From: an uncultured Legionella sp.
Lineage (GTDB): Bacteria > Pseudomonadota > Gammaproteobacteria > Legionellales > Legionellaceae
Reading direction: 5' to 3'
Assembly: GCA_902168255.1 (NCBI GenBank)
Contig: CABHON010000010.1
Location: 29,072-93,071 of the forward strand
Length of the DNA stretch: 64,000 nt
Below are positions 45,113-54,556 of the stretch, one piece after another. The position numbers and the translations under genes are program-made. Numbering within the stretch: the first letter of the stretch is position 1; each line of letters opens with the position of its first letter. The notes beneath the pieces were generated by a model that was given only the letters and a program-made list of their open reading frames with translations, had not been told where the DNA came from and searched no databases.

Positions 45113-46379
45113 TCAAATCACTGCGAGCAGTTTAGGTAATATTTTAGAATGGCTCGATTTCGGATTATTCATCTTTCTTGCGCCGGTGATTGGAGAGCAA
45201 TTTTTTCCTATGCAGAACCCCATTATGGCAGAAATTGCTGCTTTTGGTGTTTTTGCAGCAGGATTTATTTGTCGTCCTATGGGAGGGCTTCTCTTCGGAC
45301 ATTTTGGTGACAAAATTGGACGGGCTAAGCCCTTACGTTTGTCCATTTTAATTATTACGACAACAACTTTCTTAGTAGGAATACTACCTACCTATGCGGT
45401 AGCTGGCATTCTTTCCCCCATTTTATTTACATTGCTTCGCTTGCTACAAGGTGTGGCTATTGGTGGGGAATATAGTGGGGTAATGACCTATTTAGCGGAA
45501 TCAGCACCGGTTAAAAAACGTGGTTTTGTGACGAGTTTTGCGGCGACGGGCGCTAATTTAGGCTTTTTCTTAGCGACAATAATGGTTTTATGTCTTCAAG
45601 ATTTTTTCTCTCCCGAGATGATGCAAACGTGGGGATGGCGGATTCCTTTCGTTGTAATTGGTGCAATTGGAGGACTGATTTCCTATCATCGTCTTAAATT
45701 ATTAGAAACACCCGCGTATGAGCATTTAATGTCGACTAATCAAATAGAAAAGAAACCATTGGTAAAAGCATTTAGGGCTGCTCCAAAAAGTTTGTTAACT
45801 ATTTTTGGATTAAACTGCATGAGTTGCACATTCTATTATGTTTTCTTTGGTTATATGCCAGAATACTTGCAGCAATACGTAGGCATTACGTCTCATCATG
45901 CTTTTGTCATAGAGTCTTTTGCTTTAGTAGGAATGTTATTTCTAGTGCCACTCATGGGAATTTTAGGTGATCGCATAGGCAGAAAAAAAATGTTGTTAAT
46001 GACAACGGCAGGAATGGTTGTATTGGCTCTGCCGTTTTTTTATTTATTACAATACAATACGTTCAATGCCGTAATAGTGGTATTAGGGATGGCGACATTA
46101 TTAAGTTCAATGGATCAGGGAAATACGTTAACAACGGTAGTGGAAAACTGCCCTCTAAATATACGGTATAGTGGCATTGCCTTTTCTTATAATTTAAGCG
46201 CAGCTATTTTTGGTGGTTTAAGCCCGTTAATTGTTATCGGATTAATTAAAGCTTTTAATGTTGTTGCGCCAGGATATTATATTATGTTAACGTCAGGCAT
46301 CGGATTGTTGGCAGTTTTCTCGTTATCCAGCCATTTTCAGGAAAATTTACTTGCAACCACCACGCCTACTTCATTTTAA
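45102..46379 (+). CDS. MFS transporter, metabolite:H+ symporter type (ProP-like)
   Basis: This 425-residue protein has twelve membrane helices. The start SSLGNILEWLDFGLFIFLAP, the loop RPMGGLLFGHFGDKIGRAKP, RLLQGVAIGGEYSGVMTYLA and TWGWRIPFVVIGAIGG place it in the MHS branch of the major facilitator superfamily with ProP, ShiA and KgtP. The second half has GILGDRIGRKKMLLMTTAGM. Intracellular bacteria often have many such importers of host compounds. The substrate cannot be told. It overlaps the YgfX-like gene by 11 bases. Confidence 0.9.
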   Translation: MKLNQITASSLGNILEWLDFGLFIFLAPVIGEQFFPMQNPIMAEIAAFGVFAAGFICRPMGGLLFGHFGDKIGRAKPLRLSILIITTTTFLVGILPTYAVAGILSPILFTLLRLLQGVAIGGEYSGVMTYLAESAPVKKRGFVTSFAATGANLGFFLATIMVLCLQDFFSPEMMQTWGWRIPFVVIGAIGGLISYHRLKLLETPAYEHLMSTNQIEKKPLVKAFRAAPKSLLTIFGLNCMSCTFYYVFFGYMPEYLQQYVGITSHHAFVIESFALVGMLFLVPLMGILGDRIGRKKMLLMTTAGMVVLALPFFYLLQYNTFNAVIVVLGMATLLSSMDQGNTLTTVVENCPLNIRYSGIAFSYNLSAAIFGGLSPLIVIGLIKAFNVVAPGYYIMLTSGIGLLAVFSLSSHFQENLLATTTPTSF

Positions 46380-46396
46380 AAAGAAAAGAATGGCGT

Positions 46397-46402
46397 TATA
46401 AT
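46397..46402 (+). promoter_or_regulatory. Possible -10 box upstream of glnS
   Basis: A TATAAT hexamer stands 52 bases before the glnS ATG, in GCGTTATAATAGAC. No good -35 box is seen 16-18 bases upstream. Confidence 0.3.
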
Positions 46403-46453
46403 AGACTCTTTGATTAGCTTATATTAATTAACTTAACACGAATAAATACTATC

Positions 46454-48118
46454 ATGTCTGACACAGTAACTTTAGAAAAACGTTCGCATTTTGTGCGCCA
46501 ATTAATCCAAGATGATTTAGATACAGGAAAACATACGAAAATAGTAACTCGTTTTCCGCCTGAACCTAATGGTTATTTACACGTGGGGCATGCGAAAGCC
46601 ATTTGTTTAGATTTTGGCATGGCAGAAGAATTTAAGGGAGAATGTTACCTTCGTTTAGATGACACGAATCCTATGGCGGAAGAAATGGAATATGCTTTAG
46701 CTATTATGGAAGATGTGCGTTGGTTAGGTTTTGATTGGCAAGAGCGCCTTACCCATAGTTCTGATTATTACCAAAAGTTATATGATTATGCCTTGGATTT
46801 AATTCGTCAAGGTGATGCTTATGTCGAAAGCTTAACTATGGAAGAAATTCGTGCTTATCGCGGTACACTACAAGAACCAGGAAAAGAAAGCCCTGATCGT
46901 AATCGTGCCATTGAAGAAAATATTGATTTATTTCAACGCATGAAAGCAGGGGAATTCCCTGAAGGTAAATACGTGTTGCGTGCTAAGATTGATATGAAAT
47001 CAGGCAATATTAACATGCGGGATCCGGTATTATACCGTATTCGTTTTGCTGAACATCAACGCACAGGAAAAGATTGGTGCATTTATCCTATGTATGATTT
47101 TGCCCACCCACTTTGTGACGCGTTGGAACATATTACCCATTCGTTGTGTTCTCTAGAGTTTCAAGATCATCGACCCTTGTATGACTGGTTTATCAATAAA
47201 CTCAATGTTCCTGCAAAACCTGTGCAAACTGAATTTGCCCGGCTTAATATTTCTCATACCATGACAAGTAAAAGAAAGCTGCGACAACTTGTGGAGCAAA
47301 AACACGTAGATGGTTGGGATGATCCTCGCATGCCAACGCTACGAGGATTACGTCGCCGAGGTTTTCCGCCAGCAGCTATTCGCCAATTTTGTGAATTAAC
47401 TGGCTTATCAAAAAGCAATTCTGTCATCGATATGAGTATTTTAGAGGAATGTGTCCGTGATGATTTAAATGCACACGCCTTGCGTGCCATGATGGTTTTA
47501 AAACCATTAAAAGTTATCATTGAAAACTTTGAAGAAGATAAAGTGCAAGAATTAAAAGCATCCTGTCATCCACAAAAGCCAGAATTAGGGGAACGCATGA
47601 TTCCTTTTTCTCGTGAAGTGTATATTGATCAAGCTGACTTTATGGAGGAGCCCCCCAAAGATTATTTCCGGTTGTCTCCAGGAAAAGAAGTCAGGTTACG
47701 GCATGCCTATGTGATTCGTTGCAATGAAGTGATTCGTGACCCAAACACCCAAGAAATTATTGAGCTTCGCTGTTCCTATGATCCGGATACTTTAGGTAAA
47801 AATCCGGAAGGTAGAAAAGTGAAAGGGGTTATTCATTGGGTATCTGCACCACATGCAAAATCAATTACAGCAAACCTTTATGATCGGTTATTCACCATAG
47901 AAGATCCAGCAGCCCATGAGAATTTTACAGATTATTTGAATCCTAATGCATTACAAGTGGTTTCTGAAGCAGTTGTTGAACCCTTTGTGTTCGAAAAACC
48001 TCTGGGACAACCTTTTCAATTTGAACGGGTAGGATACTTCTTGATGGAAAAGAAACCAGATGAAGAAACCTATTCAGCTAATCGCATTGTTGGCCTTAAA
48101 GATGATTGGAAAAAGTAG
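46454..48118 (+). CDS. glnS: Glutaminyl-tRNA synthetase
   Basis: This 554-residue class I synthetase has the HIGH-type motif in PPEPNGYLHVGHAKAICLDF and the KMSKS equivalent MTSKRKLRQLVE. Other family blocks are LRLDDTNPMAEEMEY, FAHPLCDALEHITHSLCSLE and ARLNISHT. Length matches E. coli GlnRS. Its presence means glutaminyl-tRNA is charged directly. cysS follows after 15 bases, so they probably share a transcript. Confidence 0.97.
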   Translation: MSDTVTLEKRSHFVRQLIQDDLDTGKHTKIVTRFPPEPNGYLHVGHAKAICLDFGMAEEFKGECYLRLDDTNPMAEEMEYALAIMEDVRWLGFDWQERLTHSSDYYQKLYDYALDLIRQGDAYVESLTMEEIRAYRGTLQEPGKESPDRNRAIEENIDLFQRMKAGEFPEGKYVLRAKIDMKSGNINMRDPVLYRIRFAEHQRTGKDWCIYPMYDFAHPLCDALEHITHSLCSLEFQDHRPLYDWFINKLNVPAKPVQTEFARLNISHTMTSKRKLRQLVEQKHVDGWDDPRMPTLRGLRRRGFPPAAIRQFCELTGLSKSNSVIDMSILEECVRDDLNAHALRAMMVLKPLKVIIENFEEDKVQELKASCHPQKPELGERMIPFSREVYIDQADFMEEPPKDYFRLSPGKEVRLRHAYVIRCNEVIRDPNTQEIIELRCSYDPDTLGKNPEGRKVKGVIHWVSAPHAKSITANLYDRLFTIEDPAAHENFTDYLNPNALQVVSEAVVEPFVFEKPLGQPFQFERVGYFLMEKKPDEETYSANRIVGLKDDWKK

Positions 48119-48133
48119 AGAGAAAACCAAAAC

Positions 48134-49540
48134 ATGTTAAAAGTATATAATTCGTTAACACGGCAGAAAGAAGTTTTTAAACCAATACAACCGAATAAAA
48201 TTGGTATTTATGTTTGTGGTATAACGGTATACGATTATTGTCATGCGGGACATGCACGCATGATGACTTGTTTTGATGTAATTATTCGTTATTTTAAAGC
48301 TATTGGTTATGATGTGCATTATGTACGAAATGTTACTGATGTGGATGATAAAATAATTGAGCGGGCGCACCAAAAAGGAGAGGAGCCGCATCTTCTAGCG
48401 GAGCGATTTATCATTGCTTTGGATGAAGATGAACGTGCGTTAAATCTGTTAAAAGCGACGGATATTCCGCATGCGACAGCTTATATTCCTCAAATGATTC
48501 AACTTATTGAAACACTAATGACAAAAGGTCTAGCCTATTTGGGGGAAAATGGTGATGTGTTTTATTCTGTAAAAGATTTCCCTGAGTATGGTAAATTATC
48601 CCACAAAGATTTAGAGGGGCAAGAAGCAGGCGCGCGAATTAAAGTGACAGAGGCAAAGCGCGATGCATTGGATTTTGTTTTATGGAAAAAAGCAAAACCA
48701 GGCGAGCCAAGCTGGGAGTCACCCTGGGGCTCTGGCCGTCCAGGATGGCATATTGAATGTTCTGCTATGGCAAGTGCTTGTCTTGGTGAAACCATTGATA
48801 TTCATGGGGGTGGGTTCGATTTACAATTTCCCCACCATGAAAACGAAATTGCGCAATCAGAAGGAGCGCATCATAAGCCATTAGCCAATTATTGGATGCA
48901 TGTGGGTTTCTTACAAGTTAACAAAGAGAAAATGTCCAAATCATTGGGTAATTTCTTTACTATTCGGGAAGTATTAGAAAAGTTTCATCCTGAAACTGTG
49001 CGCTATTTTCTTTTATCCAGCCATTACCGTTCTCAGCAAAATTATAGTGAAGATAATATGATGCAAGCACAGTTAGCATTAGAGCGCTTATATAATGCTA
49101 TTTGGGGTTTGCCCGTTTCTAAAGAAATGAACTTGAAAGAAGCAGTATTTGAACCATGGCTCAAACACTTTCATGAAGCAATGGAAGATGATTTCAATAT
49201 TCCTGAAGCATTAAGCGTGCTGTTTGAGTTAAGCAGGGAAATTAATCGTTTAAAATCTTCGAATCAAACCAAGCAAGCATCTAAATTTGCTACACTGTTA
49301 GTATATTTCATGGAGTTATTAGGATTACATCAACAATCTCCCGAAGCTTTCTTAAAGTCAGGTATTAGTGAGTCAGAACGTCATCATGTTGATGCATTAA
49401 TTGCCACTCGTAATGAAGCCAGACAGATGAAAAATTGGGTCGAAGCCGATCGATTACGCGATGAGCTTAAGTTAATAAATATTGAGTTGGCTGATACCCC
49501 AACAGGTACAACATGGAGAAAAAATCATGAATACAAGTAA
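48134..49540 (+). CDS. cysS: Cysteinyl-tRNA synthetase
   Basis: This 468-residue class I synthetase has GITVYDYCHAGHARMMTCFD (HIGH motif as HAGH), the zinc-ligand cysteine in YVCGITVYD, GWHIECSAMASACLG, HGGGFDLQFPHHENEIAQSE, and KMSKSLGNFFTIRE. Length is standard. The 3' end overlaps the start of the Fe-S carrier gene by 14 bases, suggesting translational coupling. Confidence 0.97.
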   Translation: MLKVYNSLTRQKEVFKPIQPNKIGIYVCGITVYDYCHAGHARMMTCFDVIIRYFKAIGYDVHYVRNVTDVDDKIIERAHQKGEEPHLLAERFIIALDEDERALNLLKATDIPHATAYIPQMIQLIETLMTKGLAYLGENGDVFYSVKDFPEYGKLSHKDLEGQEAGARIKVTEAKRDALDFVLWKKAKPGEPSWESPWGSGRPGWHIECSAMASACLGETIDIHGGGFDLQFPHHENEIAQSEGAHHKPLANYWMHVGFLQVNKEKMSKSLGNFFTIREVLEKFHPETVRYFLLSSHYRSQQNYSEDNMMQAQLALERLYNAIWGLPVSKEMNLKEAVFEPWLKHFHEAMEDDFNIPEALSVLFELSREINRLKSSNQTKQASKFATLLVYFMELLGLHQQSPEAFLKSGISESERHHVDALIATRNEARQMKNWVEADRLRDELKLINIELADTPTGTTWRKNHEYK

Positions 49541-49895
49541 TACTATTGTGGCCACTTCTGCAGCTATCCAACATTTAAAAAAGCATTTAAATAAACATGG
49601 TGGAGAGGCTGTTCGCTTGAATATTGTGAAATCAGGATGTTCCGGTTATCGTTATGAAGTAACATTTATTAATGCTGAGAATCCAATCACTGAACAAGAC
49701 AAAATGTTTTCGTTGGATGAACATTTATTACTCTATGTTTCTCGAAAAGTTTATCCAATGGTGATGGGAACAAAGATAGACTATATTAAAAAGGGTTTAG
49801 GTGGCGGAGAACTCATTTATGACAATCCTCAACAAACTGGGGCATGTGGTTGTGGCGAAAGTTTTACGGTGAGTGAAAGTGGAGTAAAAAAATGA
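49527..49895 (+). CDS. A-type iron-sulfur carrier (ErpA/IscA/SufA family)
   Basis: I chose the ATG at 49527 (MNTSNTIVATSAAIQHLKKH, 122 residues); the frame is open further but inside cysS. The three cysteine ligands are present: one in VKSGCSGYRYEV and two in GACGCGESF. The protein passes Fe-S clusters to target enzymes. Which subtype it is cannot be settled; there are no other isc or suf genes here. It overlaps the next gene by 4 bases (ATGA). Confidence 0.9.
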   Translation: MNTSNTIVATSAAIQHLKKHLNKHGGEAVRLNIVKSGCSGYRYEVTFINAENPITEQDKMFSLDEHLLLYVSRKVYPMVMGTKIDYIKKGLGGGELIYDNPQQTGACGCGESFTVSESGVKK

Positions 49896-50377
49896 AGAAA
49901 AAATGGAACTGGCTTTTTGCAATAGTTATGTGTGTCATAAGTATGCAAGCGGTTGCTGCCAATACCAATTTTCCTTGTGTTTTAAGAGTAGCTAAAACGG
50001 ATTGTTGGCCAAATTTTCAAATTTCAGTGCAGCCCATTGATGCAAATACCCAGGAACCTTTGGGCAAGCCTGTCGTAATTGATAAAAATACCAACGAAAC
50101 AGAAGTGTTAATTCCTTGCCATCCTAAACAAGAAATTTCATTTGTAGCAACTACACTTCCCGCAGTATGGGGAGCCACTTCAGATACTCAGTATCCTTCT
50201 AACCATTTTTGGGAAACTCCTGAACAACTGCCCTCAAATGCTGATCGTTGGATTATTTCATTATGTTTTGCAACAGATTTTTCTTCTGTCCCTATACCTC
50301 TTTCTCAAAAAGCAACCTGTGTTTGCTCTTTTCCGCAGATAGAAAACACAAAGAAAAGTTATTCGCCCGCTTTATAA
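49892..50377 (+). CDS. Small periplasmic protein of unknown function
   Basis: This 161-residue protein has a signal peptide (MKKKWNWLFAIVMCVISMQAVAA). The mature part is beta-rich with about six cysteines: FPCVLRVAKTDCWPNFQISV, EVLIPCHPKQEISFVA, WIISLCFATDF and TCVCSF. They suggest disulfide bonds. I recognise no family, though the domain looks like a compact beta-sandwich. It overlaps the Fe-S carrier gene by 4 bases and pdxB starts 6 bases later, so it belongs to the cysS-to-nadC run. Confidence 0.75.
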   Translation: MKKKWNWLFAIVMCVISMQAVAANTNFPCVLRVAKTDCWPNFQISVQPIDANTQEPLGKPVVIDKNTNETEVLIPCHPKQEISFVATTLPAVWGATSDTQYPSNHFWETPEQLPSNADRWIISLCFATDFSSVPIPLSQKATCVCSFPQIENTKKSYSPAL

Positions 50378-50383
50378 TATCAA

Positions 50384-51475
50384 ATGAAAATTGTAGCAGA
50401 TAGCAAGATTCCTGGAATTACGCAATTCTTATCTTCAGAATGTGAACTAGAATTATTACCTCTGGAGGATATTACCTCGATAACTCTTCGAAATGCTGAT
50501 GTGTTAATTGGACGCTCAGTATTAAAGGTTAATAAAGCATTATTAGAAAACACGAATGTTCAAGTAGTGGGAACCTGTTCAAGCGGCACGGATCATATCG
50601 ATACCAATTATTTAAATGAAAAAGGTATAACCTTATTTTCTGCTCCAGGAAGTAATGCGCAAGGAGTGGCTGATTATGTGTTATGGATGTTGGCATTCTG
50701 TGAAAAAAACAATATCAATGTATGTTCATCTAAACGCGCAGGAATTATTGGTGCAGGTTATGTGGGTACTAAAGTTCGTTTTGTTTTAGAAACATTGGGA
50801 TTTAATGTAATAGTTAATGACCCACCTAAAGCAGCAAAAGATTTTTCTTTTGATTCGGCTACATTAGCCGAAATAGCGGAATGTGATTTGATTTGTGTGC
50901 ATTCTGCTTTAACCAAAACAGGAGATTATCCAAGTTATCACTTATTATCAGAAGATTGGTGGAGTTTGGTTAAAGAAAAAACAGTGGTTATTAATGCCGC
51001 ACGTGGAGCAGTTATTGATACGAATGCATTATTGAAACAAAAAAAAGCACTCCATTTATGTTTAGATGTCTTCGAAAATGAACCCGATATCAATGAAGAC
51101 TTGCTTAGGCGATGTATGGTGGCTACCCCTCACATTGCTGGCCATACGATCGAAAGTTTTTATCGTGCCACACAAATGATTGTGGAAAAGGTACATGGTT
51201 ATTTCGGGTTGAAAAATCATGCCATTAATGCCGCTCTTCCTTACAAAGACAATCCTCAAATCGATGCACATGATTGTAAGCATTGGTATGATGTTATCTT
51301 AAAATGTTATAATTTTTTTCCAAAACTGGATTTAATGCCAAACTCTTTCTATACTGTGCGCAATACTTACCGAGATCGGCATGATTTTGGGGCAATGCAG
51401 ATAAAAAACACCCATTTTCTATCTGAGTTGGATCGATGTTTATTAAAGAAACTTCAACTAAATTTGGAGGGTTAA
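50384..51475 (+). CDS. pdxB: Erythronate-4-phosphate dehydrogenase
   Basis: The enzyme acts in the DXP-dependent route to vitamin B6. The 363-residue D-2-hydroxyacid dehydrogenase family protein begins MKIVADSKIPGITQFLS. It includes VVGTCSSGTDHIDTNYLNEK, a Rossmann loop GIIGAGYVGTKVRFVLETLG, INAARGAVIDTNALL and VATPHIAGHTIESFYRATQM with the catalytic histidine. The extra carboxy-terminal dimer domain (NPQIDAHDCKHWYDVILKCY) separates PdxB from SerA. nadC follows after one base. Confidence 0.95.
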   Translation: MKIVADSKIPGITQFLSSECELELLPLEDITSITLRNADVLIGRSVLKVNKALLENTNVQVVGTCSSGTDHIDTNYLNEKGITLFSAPGSNAQGVADYVLWMLAFCEKNNINVCSSKRAGIIGAGYVGTKVRFVLETLGFNVIVNDPPKAAKDFSFDSATLAEIAECDLICVHSALTKTGDYPSYHLLSEDWWSLVKEKTVVINAARGAVIDTNALLKQKKALHLCLDVFENEPDINEDLLRRCMVATPHIAGHTIESFYRATQMIVEKVHGYFGLKNHAINAALPYKDNPQIDAHDCKHWYDVILKCYNFFPKLDLMPNSFYTVRNTYRDRHDFGAMQIKNTHFLSELDRCLLKKLQLNLEG

Positions 51476-51476
51476 A

Positions 51477-52361
51477 ATGGGAGCTAACACTGCAAACTCA
51501 AATGACACAACCATAATATCTGCTCAACAAATCACAGCAGATGTTTTAAAATCTCTTGAAGAGGATATTGGTTCTGGGGATATTACCGGATTGCTCATTA
51601 ATGAAAAATTGCATTCCCGGGCTTTTATAAAAACGCGTGAAGCGATGGTACTATGTGGTATTCCTTGGGCTGAAGAAGTATTTCAGCTATTGGATCCTAA
51701 GGTACGAATGGAATGGCGTTTTAAAGAGGGTGATTTTATTGAGCCAAATAGCCTATTGTGTTCTATTGAAGGAAAGGCAAGAAGTATTTTATCGGCCGAA
51801 AGAACCATATTAAATTTTATTCAAACGTTATCAGCGACAGCAACGCAAACGCGGCGTTATATGCAAGCACTCGCTCAAGGTGGGACTAAAACTATTCTTT
51901 TAGACACGAGAAAAACAATTCCTGGATTACGTTTGGCACAAAAATATGCCGTTCGGTGTGGTGGAGGACAAAATCATCGTCTAGGTTTATTTGATGCTTT
52001 TTTAATTAAAGAAAATCATATTATGGCCAGTGGTTCTATTACAAAAGCCATTAAAAAAGCACGAGAATTTGCTCCCAATAAAAAAGTGGAAATTGAAGTA
52101 GAAACATTAAATGAATTTCAAGAAGCATTAGCAGCGTGTCCAGATATTATTATGTTAGATAATTTTGATTTAAACAAAATTGCAAAAGCTATGGATATAC
52201 GGGCCTCTTCGTCTAATCCTAATATTTTATTAGAACTTTCAGGAAATATTACATTAGATAACATCCATGAATTCGCCGAAACTGGGGTGGATTATATTTC
52301 TACCGGCGCAATTACAAAAAATGTACAGGCTATTGATTTGACGTTGTTGTTTGAGGGATGA
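51477..52361 (+). CDS. nadC: Nicotinate-nucleotide pyrophosphorylase (quinolinate phosphoribosyltransferase)
   Basis: This 294-residue enzyme forms nicotinate mononucleotide from quinolinate and PRPP. Motifs are LEEDIGSGDITGLLI, ERTILNFIQTLSATATQTRR, LLDTRKTIPGLRLAQKYAVR, CGGGQNHRLGLFDAFLIKEN, EVETLNEFQEALAACPDIIM and GVDYISTGAITKNVQAIDL. The ribosome site GGAGGGTTAAAATG overlaps the end of pdxB. Both make cofactors (B6 and NAD). Confidence 0.96.
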   Translation: MGANTANSNDTTIISAQQITADVLKSLEEDIGSGDITGLLINEKLHSRAFIKTREAMVLCGIPWAEEVFQLLDPKVRMEWRFKEGDFIEPNSLLCSIEGKARSILSAERTILNFIQTLSATATQTRRYMQALAQGGTKTILLDTRKTIPGLRLAQKYAVRCGGGQNHRLGLFDAFLIKENHIMASGSITKAIKKAREFAPNKKVEIEVETLNEFQEALAACPDIIMLDNFDLNKIAKAMDIRASSSNPNILLELSGNITLDNIHEFAETGVDYISTGAITKNVQAIDLTLLFEG

Positions 52362-52441
52362 TTTATCAGAATGCTTTTCATAGGGATTGAAGAAACCTCA
52401 GAACCTATACACAAGGGTGAGTACACCTATGATTTTCTTGC

Positions 52442-52499
52442 GTAGGGGCGGGTCTTGTACCCACCCGCAGCAACGGGCGGGTATAAGACCCGCCCCTAC
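52442..52499. repeat. Palindromic repeat family R1, copy 3
   Basis: The left arm is GTAGGGGCGGGTCTTGTACC and the right arm ends AAGACCCGCCCCTAC, with a CGCAGCAACGG centre. It lies between the convergent nadC and dsbB genes. Confidence 0.85.
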
Positions 52500-52531
52500 T
52501 TGAAAATTAGAGCATCATATTTTTCTAAACA

Positions 52532-53038
52532 TTAAACAATTTTATCCTTAGCAGAAAATGCTAATATCATCGAAGCAATAATAAAGAAAATAAAAAATCC
52601 TAACATCCATGCGGGCATGCTTGCACCTAAAAAAGTCCAGGGAACTTCGCCACAAGCTTCTGATCCATTTAAAAACGCCTGTACTAAATCCTTGAGAGGA
52701 AGATAATGCCATAATAGAGTCATATCAGGCATGCAGCCTGGTCTGTGCAATTTTGGCGTATGTATTAACCAAACTTGCCGAGCGGCCATGCTTGCCCCAA
52801 ACATAGAAAAGATAAATTGTAAGCAGAAGTTGATTATCCTTAGGTTGTTTCTTTTAATAAATAAGGCAAAAAAATAGGTTATTGCCAACAGAAAAATAGA
52901 AAGGCGCTGGGCAATACATAAAGGGCAGGGCTCCAAATGTTCAATATATTGAAAATATAAAGAGGCGCCAAATAATCCAAAAGACAAGACAGTTAAGAAG
53001 ATAAGTATGGAGCGAAAATTTATTAAATTCTTCATCAT
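52532..53038 (-). CDS. dsbB: Disulfide bond formation protein B
   Basis: This 168-residue inner-membrane protein has four helices. It reoxidises DsbA and passes electrons to quinone. The first redox pair is EPCPLCIAQRLSIF (CxxC, about 37-44). The second periplasmic loop has cysteines in RPGCMPDMTLLW and GSEACGEVPWTFLGASMPAW. It is followed by a last helix. It abuts the cytochrome c gene by sharing one base, so the two are co-transcribed. Confidence 0.93.
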   Translation of the reverse strand: MMKNLINFRSILIFLTVLSFGLFGASLYFQYIEHLEPCPLCIAQRLSIFLLAITYFFALFIKRNNLRIINFCLQFIFSMFGASMAARQVWLIHTPKLHRPGCMPDMTLLWHYLPLKDLVQAFLNGSEACGEVPWTFLGASMPAWMLGFFIFFIIASMILAFSAKDKIV

Positions 53039-53373
53039 TATTGTTTAGGTGGTAACATGTATTCGATAGCATCTTTTAATTGCTGTTCTGAGCAAGTCAT
53101 ACAACTGCCTTTAGGAGGCATTGCACCATTTACACCAGTCATTGCATGATGGACTAATCCATTTATTCCATGGGTGGCTAACCTGGCTTTCCATTCATCT
53201 TCATTTTGAAATTTAGGGGCACCAGCTAAGCCTGAAGCATGACACATAGAGCAATATTGATCATAGGTTGCTTTACCTTCCGCTTGTGAAGATGATGGCT
53301 GTTCTGCATAACTGGTAAGAGAAAAGCTTGCGGAAAACAGTAAAAAAATAGATAAATATAGGTTTCTTTTCAT
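53038..53373 (-). CDS. Periplasmic c-type cytochrome (cytochrome c5-like)
   Basis: I chose ATG 53373 (MKRNLYLSIFLLFSASFSLT, 111 residues), which gives a normal signal peptide; the frame is open further up but without a signal. The heme-binding CSMCH motif is near residue 52, and MTGVNGAMPPKGSCMTCSEQ supplies the axial methionine and the cytochrome c5-type CxxC pair. It carries electrons in the periplasm, possibly to an oxidase. It is divergent from the M50 protease across only 27 bases. Confidence 0.9.
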   Translation of the reverse strand: MKRNLYLSIFLLFSASFSLTSYAEQPSSSQAEGKATYDQYCSMCHASGLAGAPKFQNEDEWKARLATHGINGLVHHAMTGVNGAMPPKGSCMTCSEQQLKDAIEYMLPPKQ

Positions 53374-53400
53374 GGGACAAAAGTATACCATCAGGAAACT

Positions 53401-54489
53401 ATGATTCAAACTTTTATTTTCAGCCTGCTCACTGTGATTTGTGCTTTTATTATTGTTATTGGCATTCATGAGAGTGGCCATTTTATTATGGCACGTTGTT
53501 TAAACGTAAGGGTATTACGTTTAAATTTAGGGTTTGGGAAACCTTTATGGAAAATAAAATCCAAAGGAGGAATGGAATACGCCATATCACCGTGGCTATT
53601 GGGTGGATATGTCCAATTGTTGGATGAAAGGGAAGGGAAGGTTCCGCCCGAATTGTTATCACAAAGTATGACACACCAGCCTGCTTGGAAACGTTTAAGC
53701 ATTCTTTTGGCAGGTTCATTAATGAATTTAATGTTTGCTTTAATTTTTTTTATGGTGGTATTTCTGTATGGACTTCCCTCGGTGGAACCCGTCATTAATA
53801 AAGTTATACCTCAAAGTGTGGCTGAAAAAGCAGGCTTTAAAAAAGGTGATAAATTATTAGCCATACAAAATGAACCTGTTAATAATTGGATATGGGTGAA
53901 TTTTTATTTACTGGAAACTTTTGGTGAAAAAGGAAACCTGACGGCACGAGTAGAACGTTCCGATGGGGTCCATCTTATTACGGTACCTTTATCTCAATGG
54001 AAACTGGATCCTTTACGGCCGAATTTATTAGCGAGTTTAGGTCTTCAGCCAGCATTAAAGAAAAAGTGGTATCAAATCGAAAAATTATCGCCTTTGAATG
54101 CATTCTTAACGTCATGCCAATATGTTAGTAAATATATTCAAGTTAATGGCATTATTGTGTATAAAATGGTAAGAGGCGTTCTTTCTATTCGCTCACTTGC
54201 TGGGCCTATTGCGATTTTTGTTGCTTCAGCAGAGAGTGCAAAAAAAGGGTGGATCTATTATTGTTTCTTTCTCGCCTTTTTGAGTGTTTCTGTTGGCGCC
54301 TTTAATCTTCTCCCTATTCCAGGGCTGGATGGTTTTCAAATGCTTATTGTTATTATTGAAAAATTGAGGAGAAAGCCTGTTCCCAGTGCTTTACAAGTGC
54401 TTTTCTATCAACTAGGTTTAATTCTTTTGGCGCTGTTATTTATTCAAGTCATGCTGAATGATATGACACGATTTGGAAAATTTTTCTAG
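53401..54489 (+). CDS. Membrane-embedded zinc metalloprotease, M50/RseP-like, single PDZ
   Basis: This 362-residue site-2 protease family member contains IGIHESGHFIMARCLNVRVL with the HExxH zinc motif in the first helix and VGAFNLLPIPGLDGFQMLI with the third ligand aspartate. One PDZ-like segment, VIPQSVAEKAGFKKGDKLLA, lies in between. E. coli RseP has two PDZ domains and about 450 residues, and usually sits between dxr and bamA. This one is shorter and elsewhere, so it may be a second, specialised enzyme. The substrate is unknown. Confidence 0.9.
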   Translation: MIQTFIFSLLTVICAFIIVIGIHESGHFIMARCLNVRVLRLNLGFGKPLWKIKSKGGMEYAISPWLLGGYVQLLDEREGKVPPELLSQSMTHQPAWKRLSILLAGSLMNLMFALIFFMVVFLYGLPSVEPVINKVIPQSVAEKAGFKKGDKLLAIQNEPVNNWIWVNFYLLETFGEKGNLTARVERSDGVHLITVPLSQWKLDPLRPNLLASLGLQPALKKKWYQIEKLSPLNAFLTSCQYVSKYIQVNGIIVYKMVRGVLSIRSLAGPIAIFVASAESAKKGWIYYCFFLAFLSVSVGAFNLLPIPGLDGFQMLIVIIEKLRRKPVPSALQVLFYQLGLILLALLFIQVMLNDMTRFGKFF

Positions 54490-54556
54490 CTTTGACATAT
54501 AAAACATGCTAATATTTTTTTAATATTAATCAGTGTGCTGTAAGGGGGTTACCATC

